Assembly (NCBI GenBank): GCA_033720815.1
Contig: JAWWBT010000108.1
Location: 1-7,805 of the forward strand
DNA from: JAWWBS01 sp033720815
GTDB lineage: Bacteria > Pseudomonadota > Gammaproteobacteria > Natronospirales > JAJUFS01
DNA: 7,805 nucleotides
Reading direction: 5' to 3'
Shown here piece by piece: positions 1 to 5,940 of this stretch; within the stretch, counting starts at the first letter, position 1; each line of letters opens with the position of its first letter. Made by a program: the position numbers and the translations under genes. The notes beneath the pieces are model-generated. The model worked only from the letters and a program-made list of their open reading frames with translations. It searched no databases and was not told the origin of the DNA.

Positions 1-140
1 ATATCGGCGTGTGGTCCGAGAACCTGGGTGCGCAGCGATTCTACGGTCGCTACGGTTTCGAGAAGTTCGCCGAGTACGGCTTCCCGGTCGGTGAGACGGT
101 GGACCGCGAATTCATCCTGAAGCGTGAATCGCGGCAATGA
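1..140 (+). CDS. GNAT-family N-acetyltransferase, C-terminal fragment
   Basis: This is the 3' end of a gene cut by the left edge of the window; the readable frame begins at base 3 and ends at the TGA at 138-140, giving 46 codons including the stop. The peptide contains ENLGAQRFYGRYGFEKF, which matches the closing part of the GNAT fold (N-x-x-A-x-x-F/Y-Y-x-x-x-GF), where the last helix and strand help bind acetyl-CoA. The family transfers an acetyl group from acetyl-CoA to an amine; the substrate cannot be told from this fragment. It sits 29 bases upstream of the next gene on the same strand and could be co-transcribed with it. The family call is fairly firm because the motif is well kept, although most of the domain lies outside the window. 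Confidence 0.8.
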   Translation, partial: IGVWSENLGAQRFYGRYGFEKFAEYGFPVGETVDREFILKRESRQ

Positions 141-169
141 CATCACGCCTTTAGGGCAAGGGGGGGCGC

Positions 170-559
170 ATGGGTTCGGAAAAATCACAGGCTGACCTGA
201 CCACGAGCGGGCTACGATTCCTGTTGTGGTGGCTACCAATAGCGTCAATCCTCTTGATGCAGCTTGCAATCGGACTTGACTGGCTGGCACCCGAACGATG
301 GCTCTTCAATGGCACCTGGGCAATTGCGCTGCTGGTAATGGGGAGTGCGTGTCTGGCCAACGCCATGCATTGCAATCGCGTGCACTGCTGGTTCACCGGG
401 CCATACATGTTGTTAATGGGCCTGGTGATGCTTTTATCCCTTTTCCACCTTTTGCCGGGGGACCCTGCCCCAGGGATGCTGGCAAATGTAGCCGGTCTTG
501 GCACCCTCGTCCTGTGGCTCGTTCCCGAGCTTATTCTTGGGCGATATTTCGGGCGTTGA
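170..559 (+). CDS. Small four-helix inner-membrane protein with CNRVHC motif, unknown function
   Basis: The 129-residue protein is mostly hydrophobic, with four likely membrane helices at about residues 15-36, 47-66, 75-95 and 103-124. Between helices 2 and 3 is a polar turn, HCNRVHCWFTGP (residues 67-78), with Cys68, His72 and Cys73; Cys61 lies in helix 2. From memory, proteins with an N-x-x-x-C-x-R-x-H-C-x-x-T-G-P block are common unnamed membrane proteins in proteobacteria, but no function is known to me. Paired Cys and His at a membrane face could bind a metal or be redox-active; that is inference. The ATG at 170 follows a G-rich stretch (160-167) that can act as a ribosome-binding site. 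A start further in would remove part of the N-terminal tail only. The reverse-strand frame over the same bases is an artefact. Confidence 0.75.
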   Translation: MGSEKSQADLTTSGLRFLLWWLPIASILLMQLAIGLDWLAPERWLFNGTWAIALLVMGSACLANAMHCNRVHCWFTGPYMLLMGLVMLLSLFHLLPGDPAPGMLANVAGLGTLVLWLVPELILGRYFGR

Positions 560-630
560 CCAGGAGCCGTTATAAGGAAGCGCGCTTGATACGGTGCAGC
601 AGGATAGCGGGATTGGGGCGGGGCGGAATT

Positions 631-707
<77 letters not shown>

Positions 708-723
708 TTTTCGAGGAGCGGCG

Positions 724-753
724 ATTATACCGTGGCGGCTCGCGGCCCGTCAT
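724..753 (-). promoter_or_regulatory. Sigma-70 promoter of the tRNA gene
   Basis: On the minus strand there is a perfect -10 hexamer TATAAT (729 to 724). It is preceded by an 18-base spacer and ATGACG (753 to 748), which matches four of six positions of the -35 consensus. The -10 lies 16 bases before the tRNA 5' end. The sequence after the -10 is GC-rich (CGCCGC), as is usual for stable-RNA promoters under stringent control; that regulation is inferred, not shown. The match and position make this a good promoter call. Confidence 0.75.
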
Positions 754-774
754 CCGCAGTTTCCGATTTGATGT

Positions 775-800
775 TCCTTTCACGCGCTTCAGGTTCTAAT
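775..800 (+). promoter_or_regulatory. Candidate promoter and regulator site upstream of the two-component operon
   Basis: The decamer TCCTTTCACG at 775-784 recurs exactly at 2806-2815, ahead of the thioredoxin/DUF3570 operon. Downstream of it, TCTAAT at 795-800 matches the -10 consensus at five of six positions and lies 28 bases before the response-regulator start; no good -35 is seen at the right distance. A weak -35 with a nearby repeated motif suits a promoter activated by the adjacent response regulator, including autoregulation. This is an inference from one shared word. Confidence 0.35.
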
Positions 801-828
801 GTGGAGGGGAATAGTCCGGAGAGCCGAG

Positions 829-1512
829 ATGCGCATCCTGTTGGTTGAAGACCATCGCGATATCGCGGAGAACATTTTTGATTACCTGGAGCCGCGCGGT
901 CACACGCTGGATTATGCCGGTGATGGCGTCGAGGGTTTGCGGCTCGCACTTGCCGGGCATTTTGACGTGATCGTGCTCGACCTCATGCTGCCGGGCAAGG
1001 ATGGCCTGCAGGTCTGTCGGGAATTCCGGGAACGCAGCCCGGTGAATGTTCCCATCCTCATGCTAACGGCACGCGATACCCTCGAAGACAAGCTGGAAGG
1101 CTTCGAAGCCGGCGCGGACGACTATCTCGTAAAGCCCTTTTCACTGCAGGAACTCGAGGCGCGCATTACGGCGCTGGACCGCCGGGCGCGAAATGCCGGA
1201 CAGGCAGCAGAGCTGCAGGTGGCGGATCTCACCTTCGACACCCAGACACTGGCGGCACAGCGGGGCGGGAAATCACTGCACCTGAGCACCACGACGCGGA
1301 AGCTGCTGGCACTGTTGATGCGCAACTCGCATCGCGTTGTCCGGCGTGAAGAGATCGAGCATGAGCTCTGGGAAGACGAGCCACCCGAGGGTGAGGTGTT
1401 GCGCGCGCACGTGTATGCACTACGCAATATTGTCGACAAGCCGTTCGAGCGAAAGCTGATCCACACGGTGCATGGTGAGGGTTACCGTCTTTGCGAACCG
1501 GACGACCAGTGA
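829..1512 (+). CDS. OmpR/PhoB-family two-component response regulator
   Basis: The 227-residue protein has a receiver domain (about residues 1-117) and a winged-helix DNA-binding domain (about 127-222), the standard size and order for the OmpR/PhoB family. The receiver shows the acidic pair Glu7-Asp8, the phospho-acceptor Asp51 in VLDLMLPGKDG, Thr80 and Lys102 in LVKPF. The C-terminal half ends with VHGEGYRL, typical of the wing. The start at 829 is chosen because GGAGAG at 818-823 sits five bases upstream and the protein then begins MRILLVEDH, the normal start of a receiver; a start at 799 would add ten residues with no good ribosome-binding site. The stop overlaps the sensor kinase start, so the two are one operon. 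The target is unknown; the operon directly downstream is the natural candidate. Confidence 0.95.
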   Translation: MRILLVEDHRDIAENIFDYLEPRGHTLDYAGDGVEGLRLALAGHFDVIVLDLMLPGKDGLQVCREFRERSPVNVPILMLTARDTLEDKLEGFEAGADDYLVKPFSLQELEARITALDRRARNAGQAAELQVADLTFDTQTLAAQRGGKSLHLSTTTRKLLALLMRNSHRVVRREEIEHELWEDEPPEGEVLRAHVYALRNIVDKPFERKLIHTVHGEGYRLCEPDDQ

Positions 1513-2774
1513 ACGATCACGTGCAGGAGACCTTCCCGGCTGGCAAGCGTCCATTGCGGCGGCGCCTGTTTCGCGCGATGTCCGCGCTCGTGGTGGTGAC
1601 TGTCCTTCTGGCCGCGCTGTCCTTCTACCATTTCAACCAGCACCTCGAAGACCAGATGCTGGATATCATCATGTCCAGCGAAATGGCGGTCATCAAGGAA
1701 CATCTCGCAGATAACCCGAACAGCGTCTTGCCGCGCGCTTCAAGCATGCGCGTCTTTCTTGCTGACGAAGCACCGGCCAGTCTCACCCAGCTGACACCCG
1801 GACGGCACCACGACATTCGCCTGGGAGGCGATCGCTATGACGTACTGGTCGATGAGTGGCAGGGTGAACCCATCTACCTGCTGTTCAACATCAACCGCAT
1901 CGAGGGCCTCGAGAAGCTTCTCTTCGTGATGCTCGGCGTGATGATCCTCATGCTGGTTGGTGTTGCGAGTCTCGCCAGTCTCGTCATCGCGAGGCGCCTG
2001 GTCGGGCCGGTGGATCGCCTGTCGCGCCGACTTGCAGAGCTGAAGCCGACGGACAGCGATGCGCGACTGGCTTCCGAATTTGCCAACGAGGATATCGAGC
2101 AGATCGCACGCGCCATCGATCACTACCGTGAACGGATCACCGGTTTCGTGCAGCGCGAACAGTCCTTCACGTCGGCGGCGAGCCATGAACTGCGTACACC
2201 CCTGTCCGTGATCCAGGGCGCGACAGAACTCCTACTGTCCGATGCCGACAAGCCGCAGGAACGGCGTGCGCTGGCGCGCATCGAACGCGCACGTCGCGAC
2301 ATGCTGGAATTCATTGATGCGCTCCTGTCGCTGTCGAGAGAAGACCTGGACGACGCGGACTACCGTGCCGAAACGCGTATTGACGAAGTTCTTCGCAAGC
2401 AGTGCCAGCAGGTTCGTGAATGGCTGGAGGACAAGCCGGTCGACCTGGCCTGCGGCAAGCCATCCAGCCTCGTCGTCAAGGCGCCGCCCAGCCTGGTTGC
2501 GATAGCGCTCTCCAACCTCCTGCGAAATGCCGTGGCGCATACGCGGTCAGGCGAGATTCGTGTCCATATGGAAGGCCGCGCCGTCACCATCGAGGATACG
2601 GGCGACGGTATCCCCGCCGAGCTTGCAGGGCGGGTGTTCGACCAGCATGTCAGTGGCCGGGGTGGCAGTGGCATGGGGCTGTATATCGTCAAGCGGATCT
2701 GTGACCGCTATGGCTGGGAAGTATCGCTTTCCCCGCGCACCGAGGGCGGTACCCGCGCGGAAATCCGTTTCTGA
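1509..2774 (+). CDS. Two-component sensor histidine kinase, inner membrane
   Basis: The 421-residue protein has a basic N-terminus, a membrane helix at about 24-42, a periplasmic sensor region of roughly 90 residues (46-134), a second helix at about 137-160 and a HAMP-like linker (161-212). A HisKA domain follows, with the phospho-acceptor His226 in SHELRTPLS, and then an HATPase domain with N-box Asn340 (NLLRNAVAHT), G1 box DTGDGIP (363-369) and G2 box GGSGMGLYIVK (385-395). All catalytic motifs are intact, so it should autophosphorylate and pass phosphate to the regulator encoded just upstream. The GTG at 1509 is chosen because it overlaps the regulator stop as GTGA, the usual coupled arrangement. 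A TTG at 1491, with GAGGG nine bases upstream, is a real alternative adding six residues. The sensor region is not recognisable to me, so the signal is unknown. Confidence 0.93.
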   Translation: MNDHVQETFPAGKRPLRRRLFRAMSALVVVTVLLAALSFYHFNQHLEDQMLDIIMSSEMAVIKEHLADNPNSVLPRASSMRVFLADEAPASLTQLTPGRHHDIRLGGDRYDVLVDEWQGEPIYLLFNINRIEGLEKLLFVMLGVMILMLVGVASLASLVIARRLVGPVDRLSRRLAELKPTDSDARLASEFANEDIEQIARAIDHYRERITGFVQREQSFTSAASHELRTPLSVIQGATELLLSDADKPQERRALARIERARRDMLEFIDALLSLSREDLDDADYRAETRIDEVLRKQCQQVREWLEDKPVDLACGKPSSLVVKAPPSLVAIALSNLLRNAVAHTRSGEIRVHMEGRAVTIEDTGDGIPAELAGRVFDQHVSGRGGSGMGLYIVKRICDRYGWEVSLSPRTEGGTRAEIRF

Positions 2775-2784
2775 CGCTCCACTT

Positions 2785-2827
2785 TTCCTTCACATTTCGT
2801 GATCCTCCTTTCACGAATTCTTTACAC
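2785..2827 (+). promoter_or_regulatory. Candidate operator/promoter region of the thioredoxin-DUF4266-DUF3570-apbE operon
   Basis: The 112-base gap after the kinase gene holds a perfect 7+7 inverted repeat, TTCGTGA (2796-2802) and TCACGAA (2811-2817), with an 8-base spacer. It also holds near-repeats of a TTCAC/TTTAC word at 2789-2793, 2810-2814 and 2821-2825. The decamer TCCTTTCACG (2806-2815) is identical to one ahead of the response-regulator gene. TTTACA at 2821-2826 could be a -35 element, but no acceptable -10 lies 16-18 bases beyond, so an activator-dependent promoter is plausible. The arms are too weak and lack a T-tract for a terminator. Binding by the adjacent response regulator is inferred. 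Confidence 0.4.
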
Positions 2828-2886
2828 GCCTCCTGCGAAGCTGACCCTGTCCCGCACCGACCGCGGGGATCTCATGGAGTCGGACG

Positions 2887-3384
2887 ATGCATAAACCACG
2901 AATCAGCAATCTCCTGCCAGGCGCGTTATGCGCGCTGCTGTTGGCGCTGGCCGTGTTGCCTGTCGAGGCGACCGCCAGACCCGAGCTCGCGCTGGACCAG
3001 TATTCCGGGAAGGTGGTTTATCTCGATTTCTGGGCGTCCTGGTGTGTGCCCTGTCGTCGTTCGTTTCCCTGGATGAACGCCATGCGCCAGAAGTATGCCG
3101 ACGACGGCCTGGTCATCATTACCGTCAACGTGGATGCCGAACGCGCGAAGGCCGAGGAGTTTCTCGCCGAGCATCCGGCAGGCTTCGAAGTGGTGTATGA
3201 CCCCGACGGCGAGCTGGCGAGCGACTGGCAGTTGCTCGGCATGCCGAATTCCTTCCTGGTCAATCGCGACGGCGAGGTCATCTCTCGGCATGTCGGTTTC
3301 CGATCGGGCAGCGAGGAAAAACTGGAAACGGAAATCCGTGCAGCACTTGGCCTCGATGAACGAGTGGCGGAGGTGAATGAATGA
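2887..3384 (+). CDS. Periplasmic TlpA/ResA-like thioredoxin-fold protein
   Basis: The 165-residue protein begins with a Sec signal peptide (basic start, hydrophobic core at about 10-25, likely cleavage after the VEATA at 26-30). It is followed by one thioredoxin domain. The active site is W-C-V-P-C (Cys53 and Cys56) inside DFWASWCVPCRRSFPW, and MPNSFLV (about 118-124) supplies the expected cis-proline loop. TlpA-like proteins carry out thiol-disulfide exchange outside the cytoplasm, usually as reductants for specific partners. No lipobox is present around Cys15, so it should be soluble periplasmic. The start has GGAG at 2876-2879 seven bases upstream. The stop overlaps the next start by four bases (ATGA), and that next gene encodes a lipoprotein with a Cys-Gly-Cys tail, which makes the lipoprotein the obvious candidate substrate (inference). 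Confidence 0.92.
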   Translation: MHKPRISNLLPGALCALLLALAVLPVEATARPELALDQYSGKVVYLDFWASWCVPCRRSFPWMNAMRQKYADDGLVIITVNVDAERAKAEEFLAEHPAGFEVVYDPDGELASDWQLLGMPNSFLVNRDGEVISRHVGFRSGSEEKLETEIRAALGLDERVAEVNE

Positions 3385-3614
3385 AGCGCATGACGAGAAT
3401 CGCAGCTGTTGGCGGACTCTTGCTGGTTGCGATCACAAGTACCGGTTGCTCCAGCCTGGGCGTCCAGCCCTGGGAGCGCGACATCCTGGCCCAGCGCGAA
3501 ATGCTGCTTGATGACGAGTCCATCACCCTCGGGCTTGATGACCATATCTATTTCTCGAAGGAAGCCACCAGTGGTGGCCGGAGCTTCTCCGGAGGAGGCT
3601 GCGGATGCAACTGA
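3381..3614 (+). CDS. DUF4266-type small lipoprotein with C-terminal GGGCGCN
   Basis: The 77-residue product has a lipoprotein signal (MKRM start, hydrophobic 8-18, STGC with Cys23 as the lipidated residue; the -3 residue is Ser, slightly atypical). The mature part is only about 54 residues, with VQPWERDILAQ (28-38), a central acidic stretch and a glycine-rich end, GGRSFSGGGCGCN, holding Cys74 and Cys76. The PWER block and the GGGCGCN tail match the DUF4266 family as I remember it. Its function is unknown; the vicinal CGC thiols could bind a metal, carry a modification, or be cycled by the upstream thioredoxin-like protein. A strong ribosome-binding site, GGAGGTG (3369-3375), lies five bases upstream, and the start overlaps the thioredoxin stop. 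The codons for the glycine-rich tail double as the ribosome-binding site of the next gene. Confidence 0.88.
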   Translation: MKRMTRIAAVGGLLLVAITSTGCSSLGVQPWERDILAQREMLLDDESITLGLDDHIYFSKEATSGGRSFSGGGCGCN

Positions 3615-4942
3615 CACCTGAAAAGAAGATCCGCGGTGCGCTGGTGGCGGCAACCTGTACGCTGCTTGGCCACGCAGCACCTGCCGTTGCAGACGAAGGC
3701 GACTGGTCCTTCGACTCCGCGGTGCTGTACTACAACGAGACGGATCGCGTTACCGCGATCGAACCGGTATTCACGGCGCGACGCGAACTGGTCGACGACG
3801 GCCTACTCGACCTCAAGCTGGTCTTCGACTCGCTGACCGGCGCTTCGGCCAATGGCGCAATGCCGTCGTCGCAGCCACAGACCTTTACGCGTCCTTCCGG
3901 TAATGGTTTTTACACGACACCGGTCGGCGAAACACCGCTGGATGACACCTTTCATGACACGCGCGGCCAGGTCAGTGCGAACTGGATACGCTGGCTGGGT
4001 ACGGACTGGAAGATGACACTCGGCGGCAACGTGTCCTCCGAGTACGATTTCCAGTCGGTGGCTGCGAATGCGTTGTTCGCCCGCGACTTCAACAAGCGCA
4101 ACACGACGCTATCGTTCGGTCTGTCGCTCGAATCCGACAGCATGGACCCGGTGGGTGGCGTGCCCACGCCGTTGATGCGCATGATTACCGAAGGTTCGAC
4201 CGGTGCAGTGGAGAGCGTGCCGAATACACCGGGACTTGATACCGATGACGTCGACTATCGGGACAGCTCCGAATCGAAGACCGTCACCGATTTCCTGGTG
4301 GGACTGACACAGGTGGTTGACCGCGAAACCGTTGTGCAACTCAATTACAACTACAGCATCACGGATGGCTACCTCAACGATCCGTACAAGCTCGTATCAG
4401 TGATCGAAAGCGATCCTGCCGCGACGAACTACGGTGATCCGCTATACCACGTCTATGAGAACCGGCCGGATTCACGGAGTCGTCACACGGTGTACGTCGG
4501 TGGCAAGCGCTGGTTTGACGGCGATATCCTGAACGCGTCGTACCGCTTCATGACCGACGACTGGGGTATCGACTCTCACACCATCGATGTCCGTTATCGC
4601 TGGAAATTCAGTGACCAGCAGTACATCGAGCCGCATGTGCGCTGGTATTCGCAATCGGCGGCCGACTTCTACAGCCGTGGCCTGCTCGATACCGATGCAA
4701 TCCCGACTGAAGTGTCGGCGGATTACCGCATTGGTGAGATGACGGCCACGACCATCGGCGCGCAGTACGGTTATGCCTTCAGCGAGAACAGCGAGTTCCG
4801 TTTCCGGCTGGAGTACTATAGCCAGGACTCGAATGAATCCGATTCAGGCAGCAATGTCGCCATCGGTAGCCAGCAGGCATTCGATCTCTACCCGACGGTG
4901 GACGCGACCATTGTCCAGTTCAGTTATTCCTTCAAGTTCTGA
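3605..4942 (+). CDS. DUF3570-type outer-membrane beta-barrel protein with candidate flavinylation motif
   Basis: The 445-residue protein has a signal peptide (cleavage likely after APAVA, residues 25-29). It then alternates short amphipathic strands with polar loops and ends VQFSYSFKF, with the terminal Phe typical of BamA-assembled outer-membrane proteins. The overall pattern and the gene neighbours match the DUF3570 family as I know it. Residues 75-81 read D-S-L-T-G-A-S, an exact fit to the D-x-x-[ST]-G-A-[ST] pattern to which ApbE enzymes attach FMN; the acceptor would be Ser81. An apbE-type gene follows directly. In a standard barrel topology the motif sits at the top of the third strand, before a loop of about 40 residues, so it may face outward (inference). 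The start follows GGAGGAGG (3591-3598) six bases upstream and overlaps the lipoprotein gene by ten bases. Confidence 0.9.
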   Translation: MQLTPEKKIRGALVAATCTLLGHAAPAVADEGDWSFDSAVLYYNETDRVTAIEPVFTARRELVDDGLLDLKLVFDSLTGASANGAMPSSQPQTFTRPSGNGFYTTPVGETPLDDTFHDTRGQVSANWIRWLGTDWKMTLGGNVSSEYDFQSVAANALFARDFNKRNTTLSFGLSLESDSMDPVGGVPTPLMRMITEGSTGAVESVPNTPGLDTDDVDYRDSSESKTVTDFLVGLTQVVDRETVVQLNYNYSITDGYLNDPYKLVSVIESDPAATNYGDPLYHVYENRPDSRSRHTVYVGGKRWFDGDILNASYRFMTDDWGIDSHTIDVRYRWKFSDQQYIEPHVRWYSQSAADFYSRGLLDTDAIPTEVSADYRIGEMTATTIGAQYGYAFSENSEFRFRLEYYSQDSNESDSGSNVAIGSQQAFDLYPTVDATIVQFSYSFKF

Positions 4943-4953
4943 CATCCTGCACG

Positions 4954-4980
4954 GCTGCGGTGTCCATGAGGCACCGCAGC
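4954..4980 (+). other. Strong hairpin between the barrel gene and apbE, with an overlapping minicistron
   Basis: GCTGCGGTG (4954-4962) and CACCGCAGC (4972-4980) are a perfect 9+9 inverted repeat. The stem extends inward by a U-G and a C-G pair, leaving the five-base loop CATGA. It lies 11 bases after the barrel stop and ends two bases before the apbE ATG, with no T-tract after it, so it is not a standard intrinsic terminator. It could block ribosome access to apbE, protect the upstream mRNA from 3' decay, or set the barrel-to-enzyme ratio. The loop contains an ATG (4966) that opens a five-codon frame (MRHRS) whose TGA (4981-4983) overlaps the apbE ATG as TGATG. That tiny frame has no convincing ribosome-binding site and may be chance. 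Confidence 0.6.
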
Positions 4981-4982
4981 TG

Positions 4983-5849
4983 ATGCGGGAGCCCCGTTAC
5001 CATGCCGGTCATTTCGACGCGATGGCCAGCCCCTGCGAGGTATTGCTGGTCGGTGTAGGTGATGAAGAGGCCGCACGCCTCGTGCAGGCAGTCGCCGATG
5101 AAGCCTGGCGCATCGAGCAGGCGTTCAGCCGCTATCGTGACGACAACCTCATTCACCGCATCAATACAGCCAATGGCCAGCCCGTGCACGTCGATGACGA
5201 ACTCGCAGGCCTGCTCGACTATGCCGCGACCGTCTACAAGGTCAGTGATGGCGAGTTCGATATCACCTCGGGCGTATTGCGTCGCGCATGGACATTCGAT
5301 GGGTCCGATCATGTCCCGGACGATGCGAAGGTGAAGGCGCTACGCAAGCTCGTGGGGTGGGAAAAGGTTGCCTGGCAGCGGCCGACATTGACCCTGCAAC
5401 CGGGCATGGAAATCGACCTTGGCGGTATCGGCAAGGAATATGCCGTGGATCGCTGCGCGAATATCCTGCTGGCGGCGCGAGTGAAGGGTGGGTTGGTGAA
5501 TTTCGGCGGCGACATTCGCATCATCGGGCCGCAGGCCGATGGCAGCGCCTGGCAGATCGGTATCGAAAAGGTGGCCGACGATGATGCCCCACCCATCGTG
5601 CGACTTCGCTCCGGCGCGGTGGCCACCAGTGGCGACGCGCGCCGTTACGTCATCCGCAATGGCCGCCGTTACGGCCATATCCTTGATCCGCAAAGCGGTT
5701 ACCCGGTGGAGGGAGCGCCACGCTCCGTCACCGTCATCGACGAAACCTGCACCCAGGCCGGCCTGCTGGCCACCCTCGCCATGCTCCAGGGCGTGCGCGC
5801 CGAACGGTTCCTCGCCGCCCAGGGTGTGAAGCATCACGTTATTCGTTAG
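4983..5849 (+). CDS. apbE: ApbE-family FAD:protein FMN transferase
   Basis: The 288-residue protein carries the ApbE blocks in order: FDAMASPCEV (11-20), DLGGIGKEYAVDR (145-157), VNFGGDIR (172-179), GAVATSGD (211-218), HILDPQSGYP (232-241) and TQAGLLAT (257-264). The family transfers FMN from FAD onto a Thr or Ser in a target protein, using a divalent metal. Two points are unusual. The last block has Gly260 where canonical enzymes have a metal-binding Asp (A-D-A-L-x-T), although Thr264 is kept. There is also no signal peptide or lipobox, and the in-frame sequence upstream contains none, so the enzyme appears cytoplasmic. ATG 4983 is chosen as the first in-frame ATG after the barrel gene; a start further upstream would overlap the barrel gene. 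No clear ribosome-binding site precedes it, and a hairpin abuts it. The barrel encoded just upstream is the likely substrate (inference). Confidence 0.9.
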   Translation: MREPRYHAGHFDAMASPCEVLLVGVGDEEAARLVQAVADEAWRIEQAFSRYRDDNLIHRINTANGQPVHVDDELAGLLDYAATVYKVSDGEFDITSGVLRRAWTFDGSDHVPDDAKVKALRKLVGWEKVAWQRPTLTLQPGMEIDLGGIGKEYAVDRCANILLAARVKGGLVNFGGDIRIIGPQADGSAWQIGIEKVADDDAPPIVRLRSGAVATSGDARRYVIRNGRRYGHILDPQSGYPVEGAPRSVTVIDETCTQAGLLATLAMLQGVRAERFLAAQGVKHHVIR

Positions 5850-5857
5850 CCAGTCTC

Positions 5858-5887
5858 TTGACAAAGTAACCTTTGCGTTACTATGCT
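5858..5887 (+). promoter_or_regulatory. Sigma-70 promoter with embedded operator for the membrane protein/XRE operon
   Basis: A perfect -35 TTGACA (5858-5863) is followed after 18 bases by TATGCT (5882-5887), which matches four of six positions of the -10. Between and touching them lies a perfect inverted repeat, AGTAAC (5865-5870), six bases, GTTACT (5877-5882). An 18-base dyad between the promoter elements is a classic repressor position, and the operon encodes a small XRE repressor two genes into the message, so autoregulation is the likely reading. No intrinsic terminator for the preceding apbE gene is visible before this promoter. Confidence 0.65.
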
Positions 5888-5925
5888 GTCACCTAAGCTA
5901 CTCATTTAGACCACTCAAGGTGACA
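5887..5925 (+). repeat. Perfect 8+8 inverted repeat in the operon leader
   Basis: TGTCACCT (5887-5894) is repeated in inverted form as AGGTGACA (5918-5925), separated by 23 bases. It begins at the end of the -10 hexamer and finishes five bases before the ribosome-binding site of the following gene. It could fold in the leader RNA if transcription starts early enough, or be two spaced DNA half-sites. It is different in sequence from the AGTAAC dyad just upstream. Confidence 0.5.
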
Positions 5926-5940
5926 AAGCGGGAGACAAGC

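Noticed and set aside
2796..2817. Reading the TTCGTGA/TCACGAA inverted repeat as a terminator for the kinase gene
   Set aside because: The stem is only seven pairs, not GC-rich, with no following T-tract; an operator is the better explanation.
3018..3680. 220-residue minus-strand frame across the thioredoxin and lipoprotein genes
   Set aside because: It runs antisense to two well-supported overlapping genes and its product shows no known motif; GC-rich DNA commonly leaves such frames open.
4190..4216. A second partial flavinylation-like sequence, EGSTGAVES, in the barrel protein (residues 196-204)
   Set aside because: The position that would carry FMN is Val rather than Ser or Thr, and the leading Asp is missing, so it does not fit the target pattern.
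4773..4982. Upstream extension of the apbE frame into the barrel gene
   Set aside because: The extra residues are the out-of-frame shadow of the barrel's coding sequence, have no signal peptide character, and would require a large overlap; ATG 4983 fits the start of the ApbE domain.
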